A stretch of DNA of 64,000 bases. It comes from an uncultured Phocaeicola sp. (GTDB lineage Bacteria; Bacteroidota; Bacteroidia; Bacteroidales; Bacteroidaceae). Positions 58,429 through 64,000 of this stretch are shown one piece after another. The notes under the pieces were generated by a model. It had not been told where the DNA came from. It saw nothing but the letters and a program-made list of their open reading frames with translations, and ran no database searches. The position numbers and the translations under genes were made by a program. The stretch covers positions 213,025 to 277,024 of the forward strand of contig CANPVZ010000002.1 of the NCBI GenBank assembly GCA_947581855.1. The letters are read 5' to 3'. Each line of letters starts with the position of its first letter. The stretch's first letter is position 1.

Positions 58429-58436
58429 CAAAGATA
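58429..58436 (-). promoter_or_regulatory. -7 promoter element of the repressor gene
   Basis: The complement reads TATCTTTGC, a TAnnTTTGC match. The start near 58422 leaves a leader of about 125 nt that includes the dyad operator. Confidence 0.5.
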
Positions 58437-58507
58437 ATCATTTTTCTAAATATAGCTAATGGTTGCTAACAGAAAAAATGTCAAACAGCTTATAAACGGA
58501 TACGACT

Positions 58508-58783
58508 ATGAGTGAAGACCGACGCATAACAATGAGGCTCACGAGGATTGAGAACACCCTTGAAGAGATAAAGCGGAACATCACCGCGCCAATGCCTCCT
58601 GACAGGAAGATAACCGTGCGTGAGGCAGCCGAGATCATGCACTGTTCAGACCAGCGTGTACGCGACGCGATACATGACGGCTCCCTGAAAGCGGAGCGTA
58701 ACGGACGGCGTTTTTTCCTCTCTCTTTACGATGTGAGGGCGCGTGCCGGATACGCAACACTTGAAAAAAAACGGCAGACCTGA
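58508..58783 (+). CDS. Small HTH (excisionase-type) protein
   Basis: A 91-residue protein with an N-terminal helix and a MerR/excisionase-like winged HTH (about 33-80): ITVREAAEIMHCSDQRVRDA, then an IHDGSLKAERNGRRFFLS wing. Likely directs excision or early transcription of the element. First of a rightward run. Confidence 0.78.
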   Translation: MSEDRRITMRLTRIENTLEEIKRNITAPMPPDRKITVREAAEIMHCSDQRVRDAIHDGSLKAERNGRRFFLSLYDVRARAGYATLEKKRQT

Positions 58784-58809
58784 TTCATTTAATCTTAAAG
58801 GACGAAATT

Positions 58810-59085
58810 ATGACTACACAACAGATCAAGGAGATTGATTCCAAGTGTCTTAACGACTATCTCGCCACGCTACCCCATACCGATCACCGTTTTTTCGTGA
58901 CAGCGGTAGTGAGAGCCTGCGGAGAAGGCATCAAACGCAAGACATTTTACAACTGGAAAGCCGGATGTTGCTGCATACCCTCCTTCTGCAAGAAAGAGAT
59001 AGAGAGGATTGCCGGATGTGTGGTGTTCCCGAAGGAACTCTATGTGACAGACCGCGATGTTGACACTTCATGTGGAAAAGCCTGA
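58810..59085 (+). CDS. Small hypothetical protein of the early module
   Basis: A 91-residue protein with a good ribosome site (AAAGGA). A central KRKTFYNWKAGCCCIPSF segment suggests a short HTH-like helix pair; five Cys residues occur, with no clear metal motif. Not recognised. Position among replication genes suggests an early regulatory role. Confidence 0.65.
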   Translation: MTTQQIKEIDSKCLNDYLATLPHTDHRFFVTAVVRACGEGIKRKTFYNWKAGCCCIPSFCKKEIERIAGCVVFPKELYVTDRDVDTSCGKA

Positions 59086-59138
59086 GGCTCACGCACCAAC
59101 TCCCATATATATGTACCCCAAGAATATAAACAGCCGAA

Positions 59139-59936
59139 ATGAACCGTTCATGGATACCCGTAATGCACTATCTCCGCAACGTGGAATGGCTCTACTCCGA
59201 GAGCCGGATGGTACATCTCTGGCTGGAGATACTTTTCCGCGTGCAGAGAGCCAAAGGCACATACCCCATAAAAGGCACGACAATAGACATCCTGCCCGGT
59301 CAGTTCGTGGCCTCGACACGAAAACTGGCCGCCTCAATCGGAGCGGACAAAGACACAGTAGGAAGATACATGAGGATTTTTGAAGCGCAGAAGTGGATAC
59401 GGCGACTTGAAATAGGCAACGCGACATTATACACGGTACTTGTCATGGATCAGATACCCGGCTTTTCAATCATGGCTCCACAGGATACAGCGGCTATCGG
59501 GGCTTCTTCAGAAGCTCAATCCTCCACAAATGGGGACACTTCTTCCGACACTGTTGGGGACACCTTTGGGGACATATATTATATAGATAATAATATAAAT
59601 AAAAATTCTCTCTCCCCCGCGCGTGAGGGAGAAGTTTTTGAAATTTTTTCAAAGGATACGGCTTCGCTCGACGAAATAGCCGGAGCCTTGCACTGCGAAA
59701 GGAAAATACTTGAAGATATGCTGCCTGACTTTTTTCAGGAGTGCAGGATCAAGAAAAAGAACCATCCGACCGTGCAGGATTGCAAGGATCATTTTTTCAA
59801 CTGGGCCCGCGCCCGATTAGAACGAGAACGGAACAATGGCAAACCCCAAGAAAATAAACCCGGCGGAAGCCGTCAGGGAAATCAGAGAGGCCGCAGAACG
59901 CCGGTCAAACCGAACTGTGGACTTATCGAGGATTAG
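59139..59936 (+). CDS. Replication-initiator-like protein
   Basis: A 265-residue protein with an N-terminal winged-helix domain (about 1-105: MHYLRNVEWLYSESRMVHLW, GQFVASTRKLAASIGADKDT) of the type found in phage replication initiators and DnaD-like proteins. A low-complexity linker (about 120-155) is encoded by GGGGACA repeats and an AT-rich tract that may be the origin. The C-terminal part (about 160-225) is helical, and a Lys/Arg-rich tail follows. The next gene, a DnaC-like loader, begins inside it (101-bp overlap), as in phage replication modules. Confidence 0.72.
   Translation: MNRSWIPVMHYLRNVEWLYSESRMVHLWLEILFRVQRAKGTYPIKGTTIDILPGQFVASTRKLAASIGADKDTVGRYMRIFEAQKWIRRLEIGNATLYTVLVMDQIPGFSIMAPQDTAAIGASSEAQSSTNGDTSSDTVGDTFGDIYYIDNNINKNSLSPAREGEVFEIFSKDTASLDEIAGALHCERKILEDMLPDFFQECRIKKKNHPTVQDCKDHFFNWARARLERERNNGKPQENKPGGSRQGNQRGRRTPVKPNCGLIED
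59532..59606. other. Candidate replication origin inside the initiator gene
   Basis: GGGGACA occurs at 59532-59538, 59556-59562 and 59568-59574, directly followed by an AT-only-like tract (59575-59606). Iteron-type repeats beside an AT-rich unwinding tract inside an initiator gene recall lambdoid origins. No test of function is possible here. Confidence 0.4.
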
Positions 59937-60543
59937 CGAATACAAGACGCTTTTCATGCAGTGTGCCGTTGCCGTCTGCCCGGGCTTCACAGTGAGGGAA
60001 GAAATGAAACCGGCATACAACGACATCGTTCACTGGGCGGTGATGGACTATGACGGCAACCTTGACCCGGACAAGGGGCTGCTTATCTGGGGCGACATCG
60101 GAACGGGCAAATCCACCATGCTGAAAATCATCAGGGAGTTTTGCTCCTTTGTGAGACCGCACATTGACGGCAACCGCTATTATTTCCGGATAGACAACGT
60201 GATTGATGTATGCGCCGCTTACGCAGATGAGTCAATATACGGAGGCTACCGGGGCATCAGGCAGTATATCGACAGCCCGAGGCAGGCGTTTGACGAACTT
60301 GGCAGCGAGACAGTGCCGACAGGAAGGTACGGCAACTTCGAGAATGTTATGCAGTACATCTTCCAGTCACGCTACGACAACCGCTACCACCAGTTTACCC
60401 ATGCCACCACCAACTTCACGATTGACCAGATACAGGATGTCTATGGCGAGAGGATATACGACCGCTTCAAGGAGATGTTCAATTTCGTCGCCCTGCGAGG
60501 AAAGACATTCAGGATAAACACTCAAAAGAACATGGAAAAATGA
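59836..60543 (+). CDS. DnaC-like AAA+ helicase loader
   Basis: A 235-residue ATPase with Walker A GDIGTGKS at 86-93, Walker B AFDELG at 151-156 and a sensor-like HATTNF near 197. Family features fit phage and plasmid DnaC/IstB-type helicase loaders. Together with the overlapping initiator gene it forms a replication module for the excised element. Stop overlaps the next start by ATGA. Confidence 0.85.
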   Translation: MANPKKINPAEAVREIREAAERRSNRTVDLSRISEYKTLFMQCAVAVCPGFTVREEMKPAYNDIVHWAVMDYDGNLDPDKGLLIWGDIGTGKSTMLKIIREFCSFVRPHIDGNRYYFRIDNVIDVCAAYADESIYGGYRGIRQYIDSPRQAFDELGSETVPTGRYGNFENVMQYIFQSRYDNRYHQFTHATTNFTIDQIQDVYGERIYDRFKEMFNFVALRGKTFRINTQKNMEK

Positions 60544-60782
60544 AAGACAACGTAAAACCCACACCCATAGACTGGGAACAGCGGAAATATGACCTTGCGG
60601 TCGCGCTGTATTATCACGACATACGGCTGTCGGATATAGTCACGCCGGAGAACCGTCTTGCACGGTGGCCAGAACATATCAGCGTCTCCGCAGAAATGGC
60701 AGTGGAAGCCGCCGAAGTTTTCATAAACGAATACCGCCGGCACGCGGTGATGGAAAGTGGGGAGAAAAGCCATGCGCCCTGA
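60540..60782 (+). CDS. Small hypothetical protein
   Basis: An 80-residue protein starting within the ATGA overlap of the DnaC-like stop, so it is translationally coupled. Helical and charged; no family recognised. Its 3' end overlaps the next gene. Confidence 0.6.
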   Translation: MKDNVKPTPIDWEQRKYDLAVALYYHDIRLSDIVTPENRLARWPEHISVSAEMAVEAAEVFINEYRRHAVMESGEKSHAP

Positions 60783-61005
60783 TTTTCAAAGGATAGTCCC
60801 CGATTTGCTGTATTCGGTGATGGCGGCAAGAAAACTGCTTGGCATAAGCCATACGACGATTTACGAATACATGAGGCAATCGCCCCCGGTACTCCCGTAC
60901 CGCCGCTCGGAAAACGGCTGGCACAGGCTGATACTCGGAAGCGACATAATCTTCCTGCTCGACCACCCGCAGGTCAAGCGGGGAAGAAAACGGAAGAAAC
61001 GGTAA
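60772..61005 (+). CDS. Small HTH protein
   Basis: A 77-residue protein. The start at 60772 is chosen over one five codons earlier because it has a good ribosome site (GGGGAGAAAA). An excisionase-type HTH is visible (VMAARKLLGISHTTIYEYM), then a strand and a basic RGRKRKKR tail. It ends the rightward early run; the strand switches directly after. Confidence 0.68.
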   Translation: MRPDFQRIVPDLLYSVMAARKLLGISHTTIYEYMRQSPPVLPYRRSENGWHRLILGSDIIFLLDHPQVKRGRKRKKR

Positions 61006-61014
61006 ACGGCACCG

Positions 61015-61386
61015 TCAGTTCCAGAGATACCACGGTGAGGGGCGCGGAGCGGAGAAGGCTTCGGAGAGGTCGATGGCGAGTAGCCATGCCTGGGTGCGTA
61101 TGCCGTCCATGTCGGAGAGTGTCTGGGCATAGCGGCTCTCTCCGGCACCCGAAATCCGGCACCACTGCCGCGCGAAGATGTCGGGTTGGAAAGCGTCGAT
61201 GAACGACAGTATGTCGTCCACAAGCGAATCCGGTTTGCTATCGGTCATGTCGGCTGAGAAGCAGAACGGCACTCCGCTCTCGGTATTCCGCCGGAAATCG
61301 AAAGAGGTGATGTTGCCGTCTCTCACATTGGCGGTCACGCTCCAGCCGCATTTTGCGGCAACTTGGATTATGGTTTGTAAAATCAT
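61015..61386 (-). CDS. Conjugative-element hypothetical protein
   Basis: A 123-residue protein, the last of a leftward set. No family is recognised with certainty; it has a beta start (KCGWSVTANVRDGNITSFDF) and a helical acidic region. Co-location with DUF2958-like gene suggests Bacteroidales conjugative-element accessory function. It is separated from the upstream gene by two strong hairpins. Confidence 0.6.
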   Translation of the reverse strand: MILQTIIQVAAKCGWSVTANVRDGNITSFDFRRNTESGVPFCFSADMTDSKPDSLVDDILSFIDAFQPDIFARQWCRISGAGESRYAQTLSDMDGIRTQAWLLAIDLSEAFSAPRPSPWYLWN

Positions 61387-61402
61387 GTCAGTACACGTTT
61401 AT

Positions 61403-61478
61403 GTCTGCCACGTCCGGCATGGAGGTGGCAGACCGAATTTTTCGGTAATGTCAGCCGTGGAACGACACCACGGCTGAC
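61403..61478. repeat. Two consecutive strong hairpins between small genes
   Basis: GTCTGCCAC (61403-61411) pairs with GTGGCAGAC (61425-61433), and GTCAGCCGTGG (61450-61460) pairs with CCACGGCTGAC (61468-61478, 7-nt loop). Both lie in the 100-bp gap between leftward genes and would attenuate or process their message. Confidence 0.6.
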
Positions 61479-61486
61479 GTGTTCGG

Positions 61487-61849
61487 TCAATCATAGAGGC
61501 GGTTCAAGAAGTCTTGAAGCCTCTCATCGCTTATCTGCTCTATGGGACACGGGGTGAAATACGGCATTTGTATTACTCGGATAATGCCGAAGCCTTGTTT
61601 GCGGTAGTCAAGTTCGACATCGGCAAGTTCGTTGAGCGACACATAGCCGTATTCATCTTCGCCGAGTCCGACCACTATGCAGTAAAGGATTGTATCGTCT
61701 CCCTCTTTGCCTCCTTCAAGCACAAACCAACGGATATTTCCGATAGTGAATATCGCCACGCACACTGCGGCTCTCGCCTTGCCGTCCTGCGAGTACAGAG
61801 GATAGTCCTTTATGGCTTCCTCAAATTTCGGTGTCAACAGTCTGTTCAT
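61487..61849 (-). CDS. DUF2958-like protein
   Basis: A 120-residue protein resembling DUF2958 proteins of mobile elements: MNRLLTPKFEEAIKDYPLYS at the start, then IRWFVLEGGKEGDDTILYCI, GLGEDEYGYVSLNELADV and RDLYF-like IRVIQMPYFTP. Function unknown; common in Bacteroidales conjugative elements. Its start lies 2 bp after the stop of the 55-residue gene upstream. Confidence 0.72.
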   Translation of the reverse strand: MNRLLTPKFEEAIKDYPLYSQDGKARAAVCVAIFTIGNIRWFVLEGGKEGDDTILYCIVVGLGEDEYGYVSLNELADVELDYRKQGFGIIRVIQMPYFTPCPIEQISDERLQDFLNRLYD

Positions 61850-61851
61850 AG

Positions 61852-62019
61852 TCAGTCAAATTCAATTTCATCTTCGTAAAGTTCAATCCTCGCGCCACTG
61901 CTTACCTCGATGATGAAGCGGTAGCCGCTCAGTCCTACGATTGTGCCACGGTGGTAGCCTCGCCACGGTGTCAGCAACTCGCACTGGCGTCCGTATTCGG
62001 GAAAATCGGTGTCGTTCAT
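61852..62019 (-). CDS. Small 55-residue protein, coupled
   Basis: A 55-codon gene beginning MNDTDFPEYGRQCELLTPWR and ending ELYEDEIEFD. It overlaps the upstream gene by ATGA and ends 2 bp before the next start, so it is almost surely a translated member of the leftward set. A small beta-barrel-like fold (GYHRGTIVGLSGYRFIIEV) is suggested. Function unknown. Confidence 0.68.
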   Translation of the reverse strand: MNDTDFPEYGRQCELLTPWRGYHRGTIVGLSGYRFIIEVSSGARIELYEDEIEFD

Positions 62020-62336
62020 ACGCTTTTATCCTTTAGTTCCTTATATTCGGGGTCATAGATTTCATCGCCGTTCATCAGCGTGTCGTACATCATAGCTGCT
62101 ATACGTGCTGCCGTTTCGTTTCGCTCGTCATAATAGCCGGTTCGGTAGTTGACAGCGAGCTGACGGAAATATGCCACGCACACCTTGAAAGCCTGCGACT
62201 GCAAATAGCGGTGTATTGTGGCGAGTGCCTTTCCTGTGTTGGTTGCGGATTGCATTTTGCCGTTGACGAAGTTGTCAAACGCCACGACAAATTCCTTGTC
62301 GTTCTTGGATATTGCTATTCCGTTATAATCTTCCAT
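62016..62336 (-). CDS. Conjugative-element hypothetical protein
   Basis: A 106-residue, mostly helical protein (GKALATIHRYLQSQAFKVCV). Not recognised. Translationally coupled to the gene downstream by an ATGA overlap; 12 bp separate it from the gene upstream. Confidence 0.65.
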   Translation of the reverse strand: MEDYNGIAISKNDKEFVVAFDNFVNGKMQSATNTGKALATIHRYLQSQAFKVCVAYFRQLAVNYRTGYYDERNETAARIAAMMYDTLMNGDEIYDPEYKELKDKSV

Positions 62337-62348
62337 AGTGTATTTGTT

Positions 62349-62543
62349 TTAGATTGTTGCCTTATTGTAGATTGAGGGTTCGGAGGTCACGTTGTAGATG
62401 TAGTTGCCACAGCGTACCAAAAGGCAGTCCTCGCCATAATAGAGTTTTTTCATGCCCCTAATGGAGCCGGAGCGGTGGAAATTTGGGAACTGCCCGATAT
62501 TGAGCCGTCTGCCCTCCGCTACTTTCATTCTTTTTACTCGCAT
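62349..62543 (-). CDS. Small hypothetical protein
   Basis: A 64-residue protein starting at 62543 after an AAAGGA ribosome site; a longer frame upstream to 62762 lacks coding character. It has a basic N-terminus (MRVKRMKVAEGRR) and a beta C-terminus (LLVRCGNYIYNV). First recognised gene of the leftward set. Confidence 0.55.
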   Translation of the reverse strand: MRVKRMKVAEGRRLNIGQFPNFHRSGSIRGMKKLYYGEDCLLVRCGNYIYNVTSEPSIYNKATI

Positions 62544-63272
62544 AGTCCTTTGATGTTTGAGCGTTTGAGTTAATTTTTTCCCTTTTGTTTGAAGCTCTTT
62601 GAGCTTCTCCGGCAGGGCTGGCCGTTTTTCGTGCAGTCCCACAACTGCGGCCATAAGGGAGGATAAGGCAAGTGTGTAGTCAGCGGCAAGCGAGGGATAC
62701 CCATTTTTTCGGAATTGAAGGAGAAAAAAATGTGGAGGCTCACGAGTGCGGACGCCGACCACAAGCGCAGCGTCACTTGACGTTCCTCCCGGACGCAGTA
62801 ACTTCGCACGCCAAAACGCCTGTCCCTGCCGAGGCTCAAAATCTTCAAGGGAAAGAACTGGCTATCGTTGACGTTTGCCGTTTCAAAGTGTTAGCCTTGA
62901 AGCGGCCACAGTCATCGTTTGCAGACTGGTATTCCAAAGAGAGGCGACAACGCGAGAGTTGAGCGAAGGCTTGCCCTCGCTTTGCTCTGGCGTTGTCGCC
63001 GCCTCCGGCTGAAGCCGGACATCATATCCAAAATCAGAACTGCCCGAAGCTGAATCGGTGTTCAGCACGGAATCAGTCGGGCAACCGATAAACACTACAA
63101 GGCGATGTGCCGTGCCTGTGGATCTACGGGCCACTGACACAGCTTATCGCCTGAATTATCACATCATCTGGGAGCAAGCGGTGGTGATAAGGTTGTGTGA
63201 GGCAATACGCCCGGCGCACTGCCTCACGCTCCTGTCGCCACGGCGTCTTATATTAATTTCCTGACCGCTCCA
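62544..63272. other. Gap between the small-gene set and tetQ
   Basis: About 730 bp with no supported gene; frames here look unlike coding sequence. It contains the long hairpin at 62943-63000, a short TCCGGCT/AGCCGGA hairpin near 63004-63019, and GTGAGGCA/TGCCTCAC near 63197-63228. In CTnDOT-type elements rteA would follow tetQ here; it is absent. Confidence 0.55.
62943..63000. repeat. Long imperfect hairpin
   Basis: Arms of 24 bp (62943-62966 and 62977-63000) match at 20 positions around a 10-nt loop; the outer 11 bp (GGCGACAACGC/GCGTTGTCGCC) are perfect. GC-rich, no T run. It could be a transposable-element end, a recombination site or a transcript-end structure. Confidence 0.6.
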
Positions 63273-64000
63273 TTATTTTGATGACATTGATTTTTGGAAC
63301 ATGAATAAAAGTTTATCTTTTTCGTTCATGCGGATATTATCAGAATAACCGCCTTTTGTTATTTGATACCCGCATGGCTTAACCATAAAAACACCTAAGC
63401 CCTTAGTGTATGAACTTACTTCTGAGGCATAGTCTTTACTTGTATTTAATGGAACTTTCCCTTTAATATGACACCACTCATTATTGCAACTGATGTCTTC
63501 AATCTCAGACATCATTTTTTGCAAATCTGTAATAGCTTTGGAACTCGCCTCCTGGGGTATATGCAACTCAAAACAGAGCATCGGTTCGAGAATGTCCACA
63601 CCTGACTGTTGCAAAGCCAGCCTGAAGACATAGGGAGTCAGCTGTCTGAAATCAGCAGGTGTGCTTACCGGGCTATAATACTCGGCTTGAGTAAAAGTTA
63701 CTTTCAGATCTGTCACTTCCCATCCATGTAATCCCGATTGGCAAGACATACGAATCCCTTCAAAAACGGCGTTTTGAAAAGAATGGTTCAGATAACCATA
63801 GGAGATGTCACTTTCGATCTGCAACCCTGTCCCTAACGGTAAGGGTTCAAGTGTCAACCCTATTGTGGCCAAGTAAGGGTTGGGTGGCACTTCGATCTGA
63901 ATAATCTTATTGACCTTTTTTACAGGTCGTTCTTTGTAGATAGTCTTGATCTCATCAAAATGGACCTTTACGGAAAACCGTTCTTCCAGCAATGTCTGTA
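63273..64000 (-). CDS. tetQ: Tetracycline resistance ribosomal protection protein TetQ, C-terminal part (partial)
   Basis: The visible 242 codons continue beyond the right edge. The sequence matches the C-terminal third of TetQ, an EF-G-like GTPase that frees ribosomes of tetracycline: [69 protein letters not shown] and the final [15 protein letters not shown]. The GTPase domain lies outside the window. By comparison with my memory of TetQ and TetM, Leu replaces a conserved Trp after NPY near codon 45 of the visible part. The rteA/rteB pair that follows tetQ in CTnDOT-type elements is not seen downstream. Confidence 0.93.
   Translation of the reverse strand, partial: QTLLEERFSVKVHFDEIKTIYKERPVKKVNKIIQIEVPPNPYLATIGLTLEPLPLGTGLQIESDISYGYLNHSFQNAVFEGIRMSCQSGLHGWEVTDLKVTFTQAEYYSPVSTPADFRQLTPYVFRLALQQSGVDILEPMLCFELHIPQEASSKAITDLQKMMSEIEDISCNNEWCHIKGKVPLNTSKDYASEVSSYTKGLGVFMVKPCGYQITKGGYSDNIRMNEKDKLLFMFQKSMSSK

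Larger units (their letters stand above)
56203..64000. mobile_element. Left part of an integrative (tetQ-bearing) element, right end outside window
   Basis: Beyond the second tRNA-Lys the content changes to integrase, repressor, HTH proteins, replication genes, conjugative-transposon-type small genes and tetQ, with visibly higher GC than the chromosome to the left. The left boundary is inferred to lie at or just after the tRNA gene; no right attachment site is visible. It may be one element or a phage-like island joined to a conjugative transposon near 61010. Confidence 0.7.

Noticed and set aside
62349..62848. Larger proteins at 62349-62762 and 62570-62848 on the complement
   Set aside because: The first is only credible from 62543, where a ribosome site appears; the second overlaps it in another frame and looks non-coding.
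62883..63264. Small genes on both strands between the small-gene set and tetQ
   Set aside because: They lie across hairpin structures, have no ribosome sites and resemble no protein; not counted as rteA remnants either.

Overview
The window looks like a gut or related Bacteroidales chromosome (Bacteroides, Parabacteroides or Barnesiella-like; I cannot fix the genus). Evidence: paired SusC/SusD outer-membrane systems, a hybrid two-component sensor, promoters with the Bacteroidetes -7 element TAnnTTTG near many starts, class I fumarase, MarC, RsmI and Tdk in AT-rich DNA, and a tetQ-bearing mobile element at the right edge.

Region 1 (1-42430) is a large polysaccharide utilization locus for pectin, above all the rhamnogalacturonan-I backbone. 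The left edge holds the start of a leftward hybrid two-component sensor. Next come a leftward tandem CE12 acetylesterase and a GH28 enzyme, and a rightward PL11 lyase. A tight rightward run at 7300-25484 carries a PL1 pectate lyase, an unrecognised lipoprotein, a fasciclin (FAS1) lipoprotein, SusC, SusD, two more FAS1 lipoproteins, then a second SusC and SusD. A short hybrid regulator without a sensor domain (26290-28035) and a leftward AraC regulator (28133-29155) follow. The last run is rightward: SASA-type esterase, GH106, GH28, GH105, a six-hairpin-like hydrolase and a very large DUF4450-like protein. Together these could deacetylate, cleave, import and finish degrading pectin: CE12 and SASA remove esters, PL11, PL1 and GH28 cut the chain, SusCD import the pieces, and GH105, GH106 and the others reduce them to sugars. 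A roughly 40-bp operator-like element is shared by the CE12 promoter and the AraC/esterase gap.

Region 2 (42431-56202) is ordinary chromosome: nitroreductase, class I fumarase, DUF4954 protein, HflX, MarC, YjjG-like HAD phosphatase, a coiled-coil lipoprotein, RsmI, thymidine kinase, an AI-2E family permease and two identical tRNA-Lys(TTT) genes. The hflX-marC gap holds two regular repeat arrays, one of them five palindromes spaced exactly 23 bp apart.

Region 3 (about 56203-64000) is the left part of an integrative element next to the tRNA-Lys genes. It starts with a site-rich attachment-like region and a tyrosine recombinase. A phage-style early module follows: divergent repressor with a dyad operator, small HTH proteins, a replication-initiator-like protein with a possible internal origin, and a DnaC-like loader. 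After 61005 the strand switches to a leftward set of small conjugative-transposon-type genes, then a hairpin-rich gap and the 3' part of tetQ, cut by the window edge. The rteA gene that follows tetQ in CTnDOT-type elements is absent here. This region is visibly more GC-rich than the chromosome to its left.
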